A stretch of 63,034 nt of DNA, from the NCBI GenBank assembly GCA_017474455.1, contig JAFVHP010000035.1:1-63034 (forward strand), in the 5' to 3' direction. The notes beneath the pieces are model-generated. The model saw nothing but the letters and a program-made list of their open reading frames with translations, made no database searches and had not been told where the DNA came from. The stretch comes from Lachnospiraceae bacterium (lineage in GTDB: Bacteria > Bacillota > Clostridia > Lachnospirales > Lachnospiraceae). Below are positions 51,060-63,034 of the stretch, piece by piece. Each line of letters opens with the position of its first letter. Positions within the stretch are counted from its first letter, which is position 1. The translations under genes were made by a program, and so were the position numbers.

Positions 51060-52634
51060 TCATTCTCCGGCCATATACGCATCCAGCTGTTCCTGGTAAC
51101 CGGCAAGGAGGTCTTCAAACCCGGCCGCGTTCAGCTTTGTACGGTATGCTTCATAATCTTCATCGGTATATGCGCCGTAGTTGATCATCCTGTAATACTG
51201 ATTGTAAGCAGAAGCAACGCCTGCCAGGATGTCATCATACGCATTTGTATTCATGTTGAATCCGAAGTAAGGGCTGATCGGATGATTCTTCATTTCCTGG
51301 TTCATGCAGATGTCCCTGTAATCCGGTGACGTGCCGTCCCAGGGCAGTGCCTTGAAGCAGTCGAACCACATGAAGTCATATGTATGGAAAACATCGCTGA
51401 TCTGCTTTCCGTCAGGATATTTCGCAAGTCCTTCTTCCGTCACGACATAGTCAACGTCCTTAACGCCCCAGGAAAGCAGGTTCTGGCATTCAGGATCCAT
51501 GTAAACATAATTAAGCCACTTGGCAGCCGCTTCCGGCTCAGCGCATGTGATGGGGAATACCCAGCCGCCGTCACGGGCAGTGATCGGGATGTCACTGGTC
51601 GTCTTGGCATAAATCGGATATCCGGTCGACTGTTCTTTGGCTACTTCCACACCGATCTCCGAATGGTGGATAAAGCCGAAGGCTGTGCCGTCATGTACGA
51701 TCTGGTCCGGCGTCGTGCCTGCGTCCAGCGGAAGGTCATGGTTGACAAGGCCTGCGTTATACCAGTCACGGACTCTTTCCTGCTGTTTGATATAATCAGG
51801 ATTGTCAAGCTTGCAGGAAACATTGCCTTCCGTATCCGTATAGATCAGGTTATAGGAGTCCTTCAGCGGATCATATCCTTCTGCTTCCGCAATGATCTCG
51901 GACCCGTAGATGGTGCAGTAAGAAACGGTATCTGCCAGTGTCAGTCCGGTCTCGCTGTTGATATCGGTAAACAGCTGGGTCATGTCCGTCCAGTTGTCGA
52001 TTGCGTCAAAACGTTCAATGAGCCCCAGGTCTTCCAGTATATCCTTACGCATCAGGATATATCCGTGGGAAGCATAATTGTAGAAAGTAGGGACACCATA
52101 GTATTTGCCGTTGGTCGACATGGTCTTCATATATTCACCGAGCAGCGTCCAGAGATCCGGAGCGTATTCTTCCAGATATTCCGTTGCATCCATCAACTGG
52201 TTCTGCGAATACATATAAGCGAATGTAGCCGGCGAAAGCAGGACGTTGATCAGATCGAAATGCTCGTTGGACGCCATGCCGAGAGAGACCCTCTGTCCGT
52301 AATCGCCCCATTCGGCCCATTCCCAGTCCACATCGACACCGATCGCGTTTCTTGTTATCTCATTCAGTTTTTCAATTACATGCGCACCCTTCTCACCCCA
52401 GCCAAGTGAAATGGCAAGAAGCTTTAGAGTGGTAACTTCCCCGTCTTCTGCTGCCGCAGGCTCGGCCTCAGCTGCGGGTGCCTCTTCAGGAGCCGCTGCA
52501 GGAGCTTCCGCAGCAGGCGCTTCCGCCTGTCCTGCTGCCTGCGGGGCTGCCGTGCCTGCCATATCACAGGCTGCCAGGGCTGATACTGCCATCATCCCTG
52601 CGATAAGCAGGGCGATCCATTTTTTCAGTTTCAT
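51060..52634 (-). CDS. Extracellular solute-binding lipoprotein of an ABC sugar transporter
   Basis: A 524-residue lipoprotein. The start MKLKKWIALL (52634) follows GGGAGGG. The lipobox is ALAAC near residue 22, and an Ala/Pro/Glu-rich linker of about 40 residues follows. The mature part is a large carbohydrate-binding fold of the LipO/YtcQ type (GMASNEHFDLINVLLSP; DGGWVFPITCAEPEAAAKWL). Its length suggests an oligosaccharide or glycoside ligand. No permease or ATPase genes lie near, so the partners must be elsewhere. Confidence 0.88.
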   Translation of the reverse strand: MKLKKWIALLIAGMMAVSALAACDMAGTAAPQAAGQAEAPAAEAPAAAPEEAPAAEAEPAAAEDGEVTTLKLLAISLGWGEKGAHVIEKLNEITRNAIGVDVDWEWAEWGDYGQRVSLGMASNEHFDLINVLLSPATFAYMYSQNQLMDATEYLEEYAPDLWTLLGEYMKTMSTNGKYYGVPTFYNYASHGYILMRKDILEDLGLIERFDAIDNWTDMTQLFTDINSETGLTLADTVSYCTIYGSEIIAEAEGYDPLKDSYNLIYTDTEGNVSCKLDNPDYIKQQERVRDWYNAGLVNHDLPLDAGTTPDQIVHDGTAFGFIHHSEIGVEVAKEQSTGYPIYAKTTSDIPITARDGGWVFPITCAEPEAAAKWLNYVYMDPECQNLLSWGVKDVDYVVTEEGLAKYPDGKQISDVFHTYDFMWFDCFKALPWDGTSPDYRDICMNQEMKNHPISPYFGFNMNTNAYDDILAGVASAYNQYYRMINYGAYTDEDYEAYRTKLNAAGFEDLLAGYQEQLDAYMAGE

Positions 52635-52697
52635 TCCGTAACCCTCCCTTTTCAATACATTTGCTGTCAGTAATCGATATACGTAGTGCTGCTAACT

Positions 52698-53567
52698 TTA
52701 TAAGTTTTCTTTCAGCCACGCGCAGTCCTCTTCCAGGCACTGCGCTCTCGTTCCGGCATAGGTGAACTCTCTTTCCACCACGAAGAGCGGTTCCCCAATA
52801 TTCTGCTCCAGAAGCGCTTTCTTGATCTCCACATAGTCCACATTGGAATTATCGGCACCAAGCTTACCCTGTGTCGCCATCTTGATACTGGCTGTCCGCA
52901 TCATTTCCGCCAGGGCTGCCTTTGCCTCTTCGCTCATCTCGCCGTCCGGTCCGGGCTTCATGTCCGGCATAGGCGTCGGCTGGTCAGGCCCGAGGACCTT
53001 ATTGTTCTCTTTCACATGGACAGCGGGGAATCGTCCGCTGTAACGGCGGATAAAGCTCGGGGCATGGGTGCCTGCTGCCGTTGCCCAGCCGCAGTCCAGC
53101 TGGAAGACGACATCAGGATCGCAGGCTTCGATCAGGATCTCCTCCAGGGTCTTTCTTCCATCCATCCAGAACTCCATTGCGTGGTTATGATACCCGACCT
53201 TAATGCCGTAGGGCGCGGCTTTCTTTGCCAGCTCATTCAGCTGCTTAGCAACGTGTCTTGCATCTTCTGCCGTAATGATATTCTCCCTGGCGGAGAAGAA
53301 ATATTTCAGGCCTATCGCCTTTCCTTTTTCAAACAGGCCTTCCATCGCGTCGACCGTCATATGGGAAGAGTATGCTTCAAGGCCATACTTGTCGAGCAGC
53401 TCACGGATCTCCTCCGGTGAATGGTTTTCCAGATCATTTGCCAGGAATTCCACACCGTCATAACCGAGACGTTTGATCTCAGCCAGCTGTGCATCCAGGG
53501 TCTTAGGCGTATCATCCCCGTAACCGCCATTGATGATTGAATAGGTTCCAACAAATACCTTCTGCAT
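52698..53567 (-). CDS. Sugar phosphate isomerase/epimerase (xylose isomerase-like TIM barrel)
   Basis: A 289-residue TIM barrel starting MQKVFVGTYSIINGGYGDD. Putative active-site blocks are GIKVGYHNHAMEFW, VVFQLDCGWATAAGTH, AVHVKENNKVLGP and LFVVEREFTY, closely parallel to the protein at 50013. Probably a metal-dependent keto-sugar isomerase, epimerase or dehydratase. It is divergent from the LacI-type regulator, with a cre/LacI-type operator in the 167-base gap, and is the first gene of the minus-strand set that continues with the solute-binding protein. Confidence 0.85.
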   Translation of the reverse strand: MQKVFVGTYSIINGGYGDDTPKTLDAQLAEIKRLGYDGVEFLANDLENHSPEEIRELLDKYGLEAYSSHMTVDAMEGLFEKGKAIGLKYFFSARENIITAEDARHVAKQLNELAKKAAPYGIKVGYHNHAMEFWMDGRKTLEEILIEACDPDVVFQLDCGWATAAGTHAPSFIRRYSGRFPAVHVKENNKVLGPDQPTPMPDMKPGPDGEMSEEAKAALAEMMRTASIKMATQGKLGADNSNVDYVEIKKALLEQNIGEPLFVVEREFTYAGTRAQCLEEDCAWLKENL

Positions 53568-53609
53568 AATATAAGGATCCTCCGCATTGATTAAAACTAA
53601 CTATTGAAT

Positions 53610-53623
53610 TTTAAGCGCTTACA
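53610..53623 (-). promoter_or_regulatory. cre/LacI-type operator in the divergent promoter region
   Basis: TAAGCGCTTA is a perfect palindrome centred on CG. Read on the minus strand, TGTAAGCGCTTAAA differs from the CcpA cre consensus at one place. It may be bound by CcpA, by the divergently encoded LacI-family protein, or by both. It lies 43 bases before the isomerase start and 111 before the regulator start. Confidence 0.7.
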
Positions 53624-53734
53624 TATTATAAAATTACTATGGATTCCCGATAATAGTCAATTATCGAAAGTTATTTTCAGCAAATTGTCAGATTATTAAT
53701 CCATCTTTTGTTTGTTTTATACAGGAGATATGGA

Positions 53735-54754
53735 ATGGCAACTATATATGACGTAGCAGCCAGGGCAGGCGTATCCATCGCAACGGTCTCACGGGTACTG
53801 CACGGAAAAGATCACATCAGTGATAAAACGATCCAAAAGGTCATGCAGGCAGTCACAGAACTGGACTATTCCCCTCAGATGGGTGCACAGATGCTCTCCG
53901 GCGGCACTGCCAGAAACATTCTGGTCATCCTGCCCCTGCACCCGGTCAATGCCCCTGCATGCCTCTCAGGAATCGATACAGCCGCCAGAGCAAACGGCTA
54001 CAATATCCTGATCGGCTACAGCGACCTCGTCGGCAATACCAGGATCAGGTTAGACGAGATCATCGCCTCGAACCTGATCGCAGGCGTCATTTGTCAGGTG
54101 TATTCGGAAAAGCTGCTGGACATACCGGAAATTCCGTTTGTAGCGATCGGGGAAAACCCGACTGTCCGCTGCTCATACAGCGTTATCAGCAACGACCGGT
54201 ACGGGACCGCACAGCTGACGAAGGAACTGGTCAGACGTGGCAGGAGGCGGTTTGCCTATGTTTCCGGCACGACCGATTTCGCATATGAGTATTCATACTT
54301 TATCCATGAGCGGGAAGCCGGCATGGTTATTGCGCTGCAGGAATCCGGTCTACCATATGATCCCGGCCTGTCCGCTTCCTTTGTCGTACAGAATGAAAAA
54401 AATTACGAAGAACTGTTTGAGAAGGTCTCCGGTTATGCACTGCGGATCGCGGCAATGCCCGAAAAGGCCCGTCCTGACGCGATCATCTGTGCCTATGACT
54501 ATCTTGCCATGATCCTGATCAATGCGCTTACTAAACTTGGGGTCAAAGTCCCGGAGGATATTGCCGTTACCGGCTTTGATAATGATGCGGTCTGCGTCCT
54601 TACTTCCCCTGCCATTGCCACAGCGGCGTCCTCATACGGTGAGATCGGACGGCAGGCAGCCGAGATGCTGTTCACGCTGATCGGCGGGAAAGAACCCGAA
54701 GAGCCGCATCTTCTGGTGGACCCGGAAGTGATCCTCCGGGCTTCGGCAGGATGA
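53735..54754 (+). CDS. LacI family transcriptional regulator
   Basis: A 339-residue repressor. The start MATIYDVAARAGVSIATVSR (53735) follows CAGGAG; earlier codons are not needed. Residues 2-50 are the helix-turn-helix and hinge (VLHGKDHISDKT), and residues 60-339 the sugar-binding periplasmic-binding-protein fold (ILVILPLHPVNAPACLSGI... AVTGFDNDAVCVLTSPAIAT). It is divergent from the isomerase and solute-binding genes, its likely targets. The effector is unknown. Confidence 0.92.
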   Translation: MATIYDVAARAGVSIATVSRVLHGKDHISDKTIQKVMQAVTELDYSPQMGAQMLSGGTARNILVILPLHPVNAPACLSGIDTAARANGYNILIGYSDLVGNTRIRLDEIIASNLIAGVICQVYSEKLLDIPEIPFVAIGENPTVRCSYSVISNDRYGTAQLTKELVRRGRRRFAYVSGTTDFAYEYSYFIHEREAGMVIALQESGLPYDPGLSASFVVQNEKNYEELFEKVSGYALRIAAMPEKARPDAIICAYDYLAMILINALTKLGVKVPEDIAVTGFDNDAVCVLTSPAIATAASSYGEIGRQAAEMLFTLIGGKEPEEPHLLVDPEVILRASAG

Positions 54755-54792
54755 GAAGCCTTATTGCCACAGCAGAACAGCTGCAGATTCGC

Positions 54793-54827
54793 TAAAAAAC
54801 GGAGCGGCCATCCCTGACCGCTCCGTT
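54793..54827 (-). terminator. Terminator of the PRTase-like gene
   Basis: Stem AACGGAGCGG (54799-54808)/CCGCTCCGTT (54818-54827) followed on the minus strand by UUUUUU. It lies between the convergent LacI-type gene and the PRTase-like gene and may also serve the former weakly. Confidence 0.85.
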
Positions 54828-54861
54828 ACTGTCTGTCCTGTATATCTGTGTGTTTCCGGCT

Positions 54862-55500
54862 TTACAGTCTCGAATACCCGAAACCGTTGCAGATCGCGTC
54901 CACCGGTGTGCCTGCCTTGCAGAGCGCGCAGTTATCGGCGCTGTAGGACTTGTAATCCGGGATATCTTCTGTCGAATACAGCTTGTTGACCGCCATGCCG
55001 GCTACTTTGCTGACCGCAGAGAAGATCGCGGAGATACCGCTGACCGTCCCGCCGTAATAATGAACGCCGTCCAGGGCCCTGTTGATCGTTCTGCCGGTCG
55101 TGGCTGACGCAAGCAGGAGGAGGACATTTTTCCCCTGCACCATCATGAGCTGGTTCTCCCTGAAGATCATCTGGCCTGCCAGATCATATTCAGGAGTCGC
55201 GATATAGATCGTTTTATGCGCGTTCATGGAAAGGACGCCGTGCTTGCTCAGTTCGTCCGCCAGATAGGCGCCGATGACTTCCGTCCCGTCCATGCAGAGG
55301 ATCGTATCGACCGTTGTCGTCGCATAATATGCTTCCGCGAGCTGTGCCGCAACGGCTTTGGCTTCATTCTGTCTGGTCTTCATCGTAGTCATATCAACAT
55401 AGTAATTGATATGCGAGTTGGGTGTTACGAAATGACCAGGTATTACCTTGAGCACTACATCACTGTTGCGGTTAGACTGCATTTTGATATAAGACTGCAT
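54862..55500 (-). CDS. Phosphoribosyltransferase-like protein (PyrE-related)
   Basis: A 212-residue protein with a type I PRTase core. ILCMDGTEVIGAYLADEL resembles the hood and flanking helix of orotate PRTases, and KNVLLLLASATTGRTINRAL stands where the PRPP loop (usually four hydrophobic, two acidic, then TG) is expected. The acidic pair is replaced by Ala-Ser, so normal PRPP use is doubtful. Two Cys near the C-terminus (NCALCKAGTP) form a CxxC. AAAGGGGGG precedes the start. It is just downstream of deglycosidase pair 2 on the same strand. It could be a ligand-binding or regulatory PRTase homologue. Confidence 0.6.
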   Translation of the reverse strand: MQSYIKMQSNRNSDVVLKVIPGHFVTPNSHINYYVDMTTMKTRQNEAKAVAAQLAEAYYATTTVDTILCMDGTEVIGAYLADELSKHGVLSMNAHKTIYIATPEYDLAGQMIFRENQLMMVQGKNVLLLLASATTGRTINRALDGVHYYGGTVSGISAIFSAVSKVAGMAVNKLYSTEDIPDYKSYSADNCALCKAGTPVDAICNGFGYSRL

Positions 55501-55575
55501 ATATACCCCCCTTTAAACTGCACTGACAATACATATACATTATTTTAACTTTCAATCCCTGTACGGGCAAGCATT

Positions 55576-56580
55576 TCAGAAGCCGGCCAGGATCCTCCTG
55601 ATCATCTGCTGGTGGCGCGTCACCTGGTCGATACAGTCCATAGTGATATCACATCCCACATCGAAGTAAGCTCTCTGTCCTTCATACTCACTGTCAATAA
55701 AACCGTTCCACCCTTCTTCATGCAGGATGCGCAGAGGATTTTCATAATCGATCGCCGGTTCTTCTCCCGCATCGTTCATTTCATAGAACTTTCCGTGGAC
55801 GGCATGGATATACGGAATGATCTCCCTGATGAATTCAGGGTCGTCATAGGTCAGATTCTGCAGTCTCCGGGCTGCCCTTAACTCCACGTCCGAACCGCCG
55901 AGTTTTACGATCTCGTCTTCGGTCAGATCCTGTCCTGCCTTATGCGCTTCGTCCATTTTGAAAAGGATCTCTTCCTTCGCGCCCTGCCTGCACATCAGAT
56001 GGATCTCCGAAAGGGACAGGCCCTTTGAAAATATTCCGAAGTCCAGGACGAACCCGGCCCCTTTGCTGTTCTTCTTTTCGATCGCCTCGATGTAATCCTG
56101 CGTCCACCATGTGTGGATCCCCCTGGGGGCATGGATCTCCACATCGATCGTGATCCCCAGATCCTCCGCCAGATCAAAGCATTCCGCCATAGCGTCAATA
56201 TCATCGTGCGGGATGATCGCAGTCCGGAAGGACTTAAACCCGAGTTTTGCGCAGTTCTCCATTTCACGGCGAGTGCAGATCGCACGTTCCCTGACCGTCT
56301 GGTGCCGGTTGGAATACATGGAGATAGGAAGCCCTCCGCCATAGATCGTCGGCACCGTATCATATTTTGCCATCAGGTCTTTCCACCATGCGGCGACCTC
56401 ATCGTTGACGACTGACCCGTTTTCACGGTATCCCGGCAGCGGAGTCTCATCCATGATGATCTCCACACCTTTTGCGCCTACCTTCCCCGCGACTGCGGCA
56501 ACAGCTTCTTCCAGCGTCATCCTGCCGAGGAACAGCTCTTCCTGAAAACTGTATATCGATACACCTAAACTGATAGCCAT
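55576..56580 (-). CDS. C-glycoside deglycosidase alpha subunit (TIM barrel), copy 2
   Basis: A 334-residue TIM barrel. The start MAISLGVSIYS (56580) has GGAGG 5 bases upstream. Metal ligand positions match copy 1: Glu in IDVEIHAP, Asp in FVLDFGIF, His in HAVHGKFYEM and Glu in IDSEYEGQRA. N-terminal SLGVSIYSFQEEL matches SLYSYQDNY of copy 1. The beta subunit lies 42 bases upstream, so the order is beta then alpha, as in copy 1. Sequence divergence from copy 1 suggests a different aglycone or sugar preference. It may share a transcript with the PRTase-like gene. Confidence 0.82.
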   Translation of the reverse strand: MAISLGVSIYSFQEELFLGRMTLEEAVAAVAGKVGAKGVEIIMDETPLPGYRENGSVVNDEVAAWWKDLMAKYDTVPTIYGGGLPISMYSNRHQTVRERAICTRREMENCAKLGFKSFRTAIIPHDDIDAMAECFDLAEDLGITIDVEIHAPRGIHTWWTQDYIEAIEKKNSKGAGFVLDFGIFSKGLSLSEIHLMCRQGAKEEILFKMDEAHKAGQDLTEDEIVKLGGSDVELRAARRLQNLTYDDPEFIREIIPYIHAVHGKFYEMNDAGEEPAIDYENPLRILHEEGWNGFIDSEYEGQRAYFDVGCDITMDCIDQVTRHQQMIRRILAGF

Positions 56581-56622
56581 GATAACCTCCATTCATGCAA
56601 GTCCGGATGCAGCTGTGCCGGA

Positions 56623-57012
56623 TCAGATCTCAAATTCCTGCGAAACATCGGCGACAAAGCCGTCCGGCGCATAAATAACGTCTATCGAAGGTTTGACGCG
56701 CAGTGTGTGCCTGCCTGCCGGAAGCCCTCCTTCTTTGTAGACCCTGACCCGGAGAGGCTCCATGTACTCCCAGTAGAACAGCGTGACCGTAATGATCTCG
56801 GGAAGACGGAATTCTTCACCGCTGACAGCGAATACACTGATATCCTCCGCCGGGACCTCCTCCCCATCCATCCAGACTTTGATATACTTTACCTGGCTCA
56901 GCGGTACGCCCTGGTAATACGGGATGCGCAGCCTGAATTCATAACCGGATGTTTTTCCGTCAGTTTCAAAATTGACACATCTGTCTGTTGCGAAAATATA
57001 CTTGTCATTCAT
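56623..57012 (-). CDS. C-glycoside deglycosidase beta subunit (DUF6379), copy 2
   Basis: A 129-residue beta-sandwich protein. The start MNDKYIFATD (57012) has GGGGGAAAG 7 bases upstream; a Met six codons earlier overlaps that site. YEFRLRIPYYQGVPLSQVKY, VWMDGEEVPAEDIS and FYWEYMEPLRVRV line up by eye with NYYRGLPLC, VIDGEQVP and FYWLFGEPL of copy 1. It forms an operon with the alpha subunit downstream. Confidence 0.85.
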   Translation of the reverse strand: MNDKYIFATDRCVNFETDGKTSGYEFRLRIPYYQGVPLSQVKYIKVWMDGEEVPAEDISVFAVSGEEFRLPEIITVTLFYWEYMEPLRVRVYKEGGLPAGRHTLRVKPSIDVIYAPDGFVADVSQEFEI

Positions 57013-57138
57013 GATCTGGCTTTCCCCCAATCATCTGTGCCGGTCATCCCCTAAGTCTTTCGGATATGACCGGTCAAAAGGCCCTTGCGACTTACTTACA
57101 GTTTAGAACACCGGCGAACTGCAGGGCAATCCGTCTAT

Positions 57139-60938
<3,800 letters not shown>

Positions 60939-60975
60939 TTGTCCGGTCTCCTTATCCCTGATCTTCCGATCCTTT

Positions 60976-61020
60976 AAAAAAACAGCTGCGTCCCGGTCAA
61001 CAGAGCGGAACACAGCTGTC
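60976..61020 (-). terminator. Terminator of the Gfo/Idh/MocA gene
   Basis: On the minus strand ACAGCTGUGUUCC...GGGACGCAGCTGT forms a stem with one internal mismatch, followed by seven U (60981-60975). It begins 31 bases past the stop codon at 61051 and covers the first codons of the longer NUDIX frame, which supports the shorter NUDIX start. Confidence 0.85.
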
Positions 61021-61050
61021 TTTATTCAGTTTACTGACTGATGACCCTTA

Positions 61051-62187
61051 TTACTTGTCAAATTCAACAGCGATACCCTTCTCGGAAGACTCGAAGCAGG
61101 CTTCCATCAGGCGAAGGACACGGACTGTCTGCTCAGGCTTGCAGATGAGTTCTGCACCGTTGTTGATGGCATCAACAAGGTTGAGATACAGCTCGTTGCG
61201 GTTGACAGTAACGGGCGGGCAGGCTGTCGTAGTCACGGAATCGGTACTGCGGTCCGCCATGGTCTTTGTAAGGCCTTCACCCGCGAGGATGGGCTTTAAA
61301 TTCTCATCTTCGAACTTGGTCAGTACGGACATGCTGCCCTGCATATCTGACCAGTCCTTAATGGTAACAGTACCCTTTTCGCCGCACATATACCACAGGG
61401 GAAGCTTCTCAAAGTTCCATGTGCTGACTTCAACATGCCATTCGGGGCCGTTTTCGAAAACGAAAATGCCGGTAAAGCCGTCGTCGCATTCATCATGGGT
61501 CGCATAACGGGTACGGCAGAAAACGGTCTTCAGCTTGTAGCCTTCCATCATATACAGCATGCGGTCCAGAAGGTGGATGCCCCAGTCATACATCATGCCG
61601 CCGCCGCGTGCCTTTTCGTGGCGCCAGTCTCCGGGGATACCGTTCGAGCCGTGTACACGGGATTCGATATCGAACACTTCACCGATGAGCTTCTTCTCAA
61701 AGATCTCCTTGATCGTAACAAAGTCATAATCCCAACGGCGGTTCTGGCGGGGATAGAAGACCATTCCGGTCTCTTTTGCGACTTCGATGACATCCAGCAT
61801 ATCCTGGGATGAAAGCATCGCGGGCTTTTCACAGAGAACGTGCTTGCCGGCTCTCATTGCCTTAATGGCATGGCCCTTATGCAGGTCATTGGGAAGAGCG
61901 ATCAGGATGATATCAACATCGGGATCCGCCAGCATATCATCATAGTCTTTGTAGCAGTGGAAGCCATGGGATGCAGCCCACTCCATACGTGCAGGATCGA
62001 TATCGTAGATACCCGCCAGTTCAAGCTTGCCGTCAAGAGGCTCGGTAACGACCTGGCCTGCCATATAGGCATTGTAAACTGTGATGCCCGCATCTTCGGC
62101 GTAAGCACCCATTCCGGTTATCGCGCACACATGTCCTGTTCCCATTCCGCCGCAGCCTACCACCGCGATCTTAAGAGGCAATTTCAT
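61051..62187 (-). CDS. Gfo/Idh/MocA family NAD(P)-dependent sugar oxidoreductase
   Basis: A 378-residue dehydrogenase. The Rossmann motif IAVVGCGGMGTGHV is at the N-terminus, CEKPAMLSSQDML carries the catalytic-type Lys of EKP at about 118, and GGMMYDWGIHLLDRMLYMM the Asp and His of the substrate site. Family members that work with C-glycoside deglycosidases (such as DgpA) oxidise the sugar C3-hydroxyl to a ketone, the step needed before C-C cleavage. AAAGGAGCG precedes the start and a GntR/FadR-type palindrome lies just upstream of it. It ends in its own terminator. Confidence 0.9.
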   Translation of the reverse strand: MKLPLKIAVVGCGGMGTGHVCAITGMGAYAEDAGITVYNAYMAGQVVTEPLDGKLELAGIYDIDPARMEWAASHGFHCYKDYDDMLADPDVDIILIALPNDLHKGHAIKAMRAGKHVLCEKPAMLSSQDMLDVIEVAKETGMVFYPRQNRRWDYDFVTIKEIFEKKLIGEVFDIESRVHGSNGIPGDWRHEKARGGGMMYDWGIHLLDRMLYMMEGYKLKTVFCRTRYATHDECDDGFTGIFVFENGPEWHVEVSTWNFEKLPLWYMCGEKGTVTIKDWSDMQGSMSVLTKFEDENLKPILAGEGLTKTMADRSTDSVTTTACPPVTVNRNELYLNLVDAINNGAELICKPEQTVRVLRLMEACFESSEKGIAVEFDK

Positions 62188-62202
62188 TGCTTCGCTCCTT
62201 TC

Positions 62203-62215
62203 TTGGTCCGACCAA
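62203..62215 (-). promoter_or_regulatory. GntR/FadR-type operator before the oxidoreductase gene
   Basis: A 6-1-6 palindrome, TTGGTC-C-GACCAA on the plus strand, fits the TGGT-N3-ACCA pattern recognised by FadR-subfamily GntR repressors. It abuts the ribosome site of the gene that starts at 62187, a position suited to blocking transcription. No GntR gene is in the window. Confidence 0.5.
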
Positions 62216-62325
62216 ATTTATTACTTTATAAACTGCTGAAACAGGTCAGATCCCGGCTTCAGCACAGATTAATACACTTTGATTTTACTATATCCGGCAC
62301 ATCAGCATCAAGTCCGGCTGCCTGC

Positions 62326-63034
62326 TCAAAACAGTCCAAGCTGCATACATGCATAGTATATCCCGTCATCACAGACGTCTCTGGTGATAAGATCCGCTTT
62401 TTCCTTCAGTTCATCCGCAGCGTTGCCCATGGCCACGCATGTCCATTCATCGACAAACATCGACAGATCGTTCAGGGCGTCGCCAAACACAATAACATCC
62501 TTACAGTCTGCTCCCATGAGGTCCATCATCCTCCGGATCCCGTACGCCTTGTCGCACGGCTCCACGAAAATGTATTCCCTGTGGAACCGGCACCACGGCA
62601 GCTTCTTCAGCATGTCCAGTTTTTCTTCCTCATGCTCGTAACAGGCGACAAAGACCTTATATATATCCGCATAATCCTCAGGGTCGAGTCCCGGTACCAC
62701 ATCAATGCTCATATACGTATCGTGTGTAAATTCATAGAAAGAACTGTCCGGGGCCTTTCTGATGCTGGAATTGTCCACCTGAATAGCCCAGGGGAAGCCT
62801 TTTTCACGACACTCCCTGACAAGATCGATGCAGTCCTGCCTGTTCAGCGGCATAATGCCGATCAGTTTATCATTGACCGTCAGTCCGTACCCGCCGTTGA
62901 TACCATATTGTGGAAGCCTAGTTCCCGCATGACGTCAACAGCCATTGCCTGTGCCCTGCCCGTGGAAATGCATAAAAAATGCCCCGCGGATCTGAGCTTA
63001 TCAAGGGCGGTCTTCGTCGATTCGGGAATAAACA
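62326..63034 (-). pseudogene. Cof-type HAD hydrolase, frameshifted and cut by the window edge
   Basis: The C-terminal 175 codons read as a Cof/YbiV-type HAD phosphatase, with motif IV VIVFGDALNDLSMF. Upstream, the same strand in another frame encodes the preceding part (IPESTKTALDKL, then FLCISTGRAQAMAVDVMREL with motif II), which ends in a stop after ELGFHNMVSTAGTD. The two frames meet near 62902-62910, where one base appears to be missing: adding one G there would join GFHNM to GINGGYGLTVND. So the gene is either broken, a sequencing error, or needs a -1 shift. Motif I (DxDxT) lies outside the window. Related enzymes dephosphorylate sugar phosphates. Confidence 0.75.

Noticed and set aside
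60939-61013. NUDIX start at GTG 61013
   Set aside because: That segment is the terminator of the upstream gene and has no ribosome site; TTG at 60938 has AAGGAG at good spacing.

Overview
The window reads as chromosomal DNA of an anaerobic, gut-type Firmicute, most likely a Lachnospiraceae-like Clostridium relative. The support is indirect: strong AGGAGG ribosome sites, a clostridial-type DnaE, ECF-type vitamin and nickel transporters, a nickel-pincer cofactor operon, a near-consensus catabolite (cre) site, and two gene pairs for C-glycoside cleavage, an activity known mainly from intestinal Lachnospiraceae. No rRNA, tRNA, integrase, transposase or CRISPR array was recognised. Gene calls rest on reading motifs and ribosome sites; no database search was possible.

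Layout. 1-2.5 kb: the start of a lipoprotein gene and a large exported protein of unknown function. 2.6-4.3 kb: an AT-rich island with a proteasome-like Ntn-hydrolase and a translationally coupled 77-residue partner. 4.4-19.8 kb: a long housekeeping run on the minus strand (folT, a GT-C glycosyltransferase, tsaE, tsaB-rimI fusion, rnz, tsaD, ispD, dnaE, pfkA, a SpoU methyltransferase, proC, greA, lysS), opened by a tetrahydrofolate riboswitch. 19.9-26.3 kb: a MATE exporter, an AEC permease, a MotA/MotB-like stator pair with long coiled-coil tails, and a secreted beta-helix protein. 26.4-31.9 kb: one operon for nickel uptake (NikMN, NikQ, NikO) and nickel-pincer nucleotide synthesis (LarE, LarB, LarC), preceded by an attenuator-like leader. 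32-34.2 kb: tex.

34.2-63 kb is an accessory region centred on sugar and glycoside metabolism. C-glycoside deglycosidase pair 1 (beta then alpha) is at 34.3-35.8 kb, followed by a DUF4886 hydrolase and a fucose/arabinose-isomerase family enzyme. A radical SAM protein and a zinc ABC transporter (znuABC behind a Fur-family box) follow, then a permease, an old-yellow-enzyme flavoprotein, MsrA and a fumarate-reductase-like flavoprotein. At 46.4-47.1 kb lie two tandem-repeat arrays, of 47 bp and 52 bp period, directly behind a PD-(D/E)XK nuclease-like gene. A MATE transporter fused to an anti-sigma-like ATPase domain comes next. The last 13 kb hold two sugar isomerases, a solute-binding lipoprotein, a LacI regulator, a PRTase-like protein, C-glycoside deglycosidase pair 2, a GH2 beta-galactosidase, a NUDIX hydrolase, a Gfo/Idh/MocA dehydrogenase and a frameshifted HAD hydrolase.

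How they may work together: by analogy with characterised gut pathways, the Gfo/Idh/MocA enzyme would oxidise the sugar of a glycoside at C3, the alpha/beta deglycosidases would cleave the C-C bond to the aglycone, and LacZ and the isomerases would process O-linked or released sugars, under LacI/CcpA-type control. This link is inferred from gene families and proximity. The features that seem least explained are the 52-bp array with its nuclease neighbour, the proteasome-like island, the nickel-operon leader and the orphan stator pair.
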